DNA of 5,936 nt from Anaerolineae bacterium (lineage in GTDB: Bacteria; Chloroflexota; Anaerolineae; Anaerolineales; E44-bin32), in contig DAOVIK010000117.1 of the NCBI GenBank assembly GCA_030673735.1, positions 1 to 5,936 of the forward strand, in the 5' to 3' direction. The notes beneath the pieces are model-generated. The model was not told where the DNA came from and made no database searches. It saw only the letters and a program-made list of their open reading frames with translations. Below, piece by piece: positions 5,270 to 5,936 of the stretch; positions within the stretch are counted from its first letter, which is position 1, and every line of letters begins with the position of its first letter. Both the position numbers and the translations under genes were made by a program.

Positions 5270-5936
5270 TCAGTCCATGTACTGCGACAGGGTCTTCACG
5301 ATCTCGCCATCGGCGTTGCGGATCACCACCTCCAGCGGCATCTGACCGGGAAGTGTGTGAGTTGCACAGCCGAAGCACGGATCGTAGGCACGGAAGGCCA
5401 TCTCAACCATGTTGAGCAGTCCTTCGGTGACCTCCGTGCCCTTGGTGATCAGCGCCTGCGCAGCACTCTTGATGGACATGCTGATGGGAGCGTAGTTATT
5501 GGTCGTGCCCACGATCAGGTTGACCTTGGTGAGCACTCCGCGCTCGTCGGTCCAGTAGTGATGCGTCAACGTACCTCGCGGCGCTTCAACGCTGCCTACT
5601 CCCTCGTCGGGAGTTTCTGTTGGCAAGACACGGAATTCATCGCCTGTGATGTCGGGATCGGTGGATAGCTCAACCCACCTCTCGGTCGCATAGAGCAGTT
5701 CGATCAGGCGCGCCCAGTGAGTGGCCAAAGTGTGATTGACAGGCTTTCCGCCCAGGGTTTCGTACATGCGCTCGTACTCAGCTTGGGCAAGTGGCGTAGC
5801 TATGCCATCCGCCGCATTCAAGCACGAGTGCCGTGTGGCTTTATACACACCCGAATCTTCGCCGTCGACGAATCCCTTCCATCCGTTCTTCTTCATGTAT
5901 GGGAATTTCAAGGAGGACCAAGGTTCAACCCGCTCG
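5270..5936 (-). CDS. [NiFe]-hydrogenase large (catalytic) subunit, group 3-like, partial
   Basis: The frame is open from the right edge to TGA 5270-5272, giving the last 221 residues. A TTG at 5909-5911 could pass for a start, but the frame continues upstream as ERVEPWSS and matches hydrogenase internal sequence (VEPWS.LKFPY), so the N-terminus is outside the window. Visible family blocks are GWKGFVDGEDSGVY, the LNAADGIATPLAQAEYE stretch, HWARLIELLY, VEAPRGTLTHHYWTDERG, and the C-terminal DPCFGCATH (5357-5383), whose two cysteines bind Ni and Fe in the active site. These subunits split or form H2 in the cytoplasm together with a small Fe-S subunit. After the final His are 28 residues, the extension cut by the protease encoded next. 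EAPRGTL and CATH suggest group 3, perhaps the 3c (Mvh/Vhu-like) branch; 3b or 3d is not excluded. Oddly, the segment usually reading PLARLN is RHSCLN. Confidence 0.92.
   Translation of the reverse strand, partial: ERVEPWSSLKFPYMKKNGWKGFVDGEDSGVYKATRHSCLNAADGIATPLAQAEYERMYETLGGKPVNHTLATHWARLIELLYATERWVELSTDPDITGDEFRVLPTETPDEGVGSVEAPRGTLTHHYWTDERGVLTKVNLIVGTTNNYAPISMSIKSAAQALITKGTEVTEGLLNMVEMAFRAYDPCFGCATHTLPGQMPLEVVIRNADGEIVKTLSQYMD

Noticed and set aside
5909..5911. TTG as the start codon of the hydrogenase gene
   Set aside because: The frame is open to the window edge, and the residues before the TTG (ERVEPWSS) match hydrogenase internal sequence. The domains seen are the C-terminal half only.

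Overview
The window looks like chromosome from a moderately GC-rich, free-living bacterium. Chloroflexota (Anaerolineae-like) is my best guess. It rests on the gene mix (cytosolic [NiFe]-hydrogenase, NfeD/slipin pair, YghO/BcerS-like acyltransferase) and on short dispersed repeats of the TGTCATCCTGAG...GAAGGATCTCGTT type between genes, a style I associate with that group. No rRNA, tRNA, CRISPR array, transposase or phage gene is visible, and no marker fixes the taxonomy.

Left part (1-811): a membrane protein related to prolipoprotein diacylglyceryl transferase (Lgt) is read leftwards and runs off the left edge. It keeps the Lgt layout but has lost the residues considered catalytic. A 116-bp spacer separates it from a rightward gene with a good sigma-70-type promoter and a strong ribosome binding site.

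Centre (812-4060): four rightward genes. The first encodes a 381-residue GNAT-fold protein of the YghO/BcerS-like family. After 87 bp comes a tight three-gene run: an NfeD-type membrane/OB protein without the protease domain, a slipin (SPFH/stomatin family) with a four-fold 11-residue AEG repeat, and a RimI-like N-acetyltransferase that starts at GTG 9 bp after the slipin stop. NfeD and slipin are classic membrane partners. The acetyltransferase is probably co-transcribed with them.

Intergenic block (4061-4748): about 690 bp without a credible gene, lying between convergent transcription units. It holds a probable terminator, an AT-rich palindrome, two GC-rich palindromic repeats, and three related copies of a longer repeat, two direct and one inverted.

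Right part (4749-5936): two leftward genes. The upstream one is the C-terminal part of a group 3 [NiFe]-hydrogenase large subunit (DPCxxCxxH motif plus a C-terminal extension). The downstream one is the hydrogenase maturation endopeptidase that would remove that extension. Between them is a perfect 12-bp hairpin with a T-rich tail. It looks like an intrinsic terminator or attenuator and contains the protease gene's only Shine-Dalgarno-like sequence, so it is the most interesting regulatory structure here.

I found no wholly new system. The best leads are the overlapping terminator and RBS, the degenerate Lgt-like protein, and the repeat cluster.
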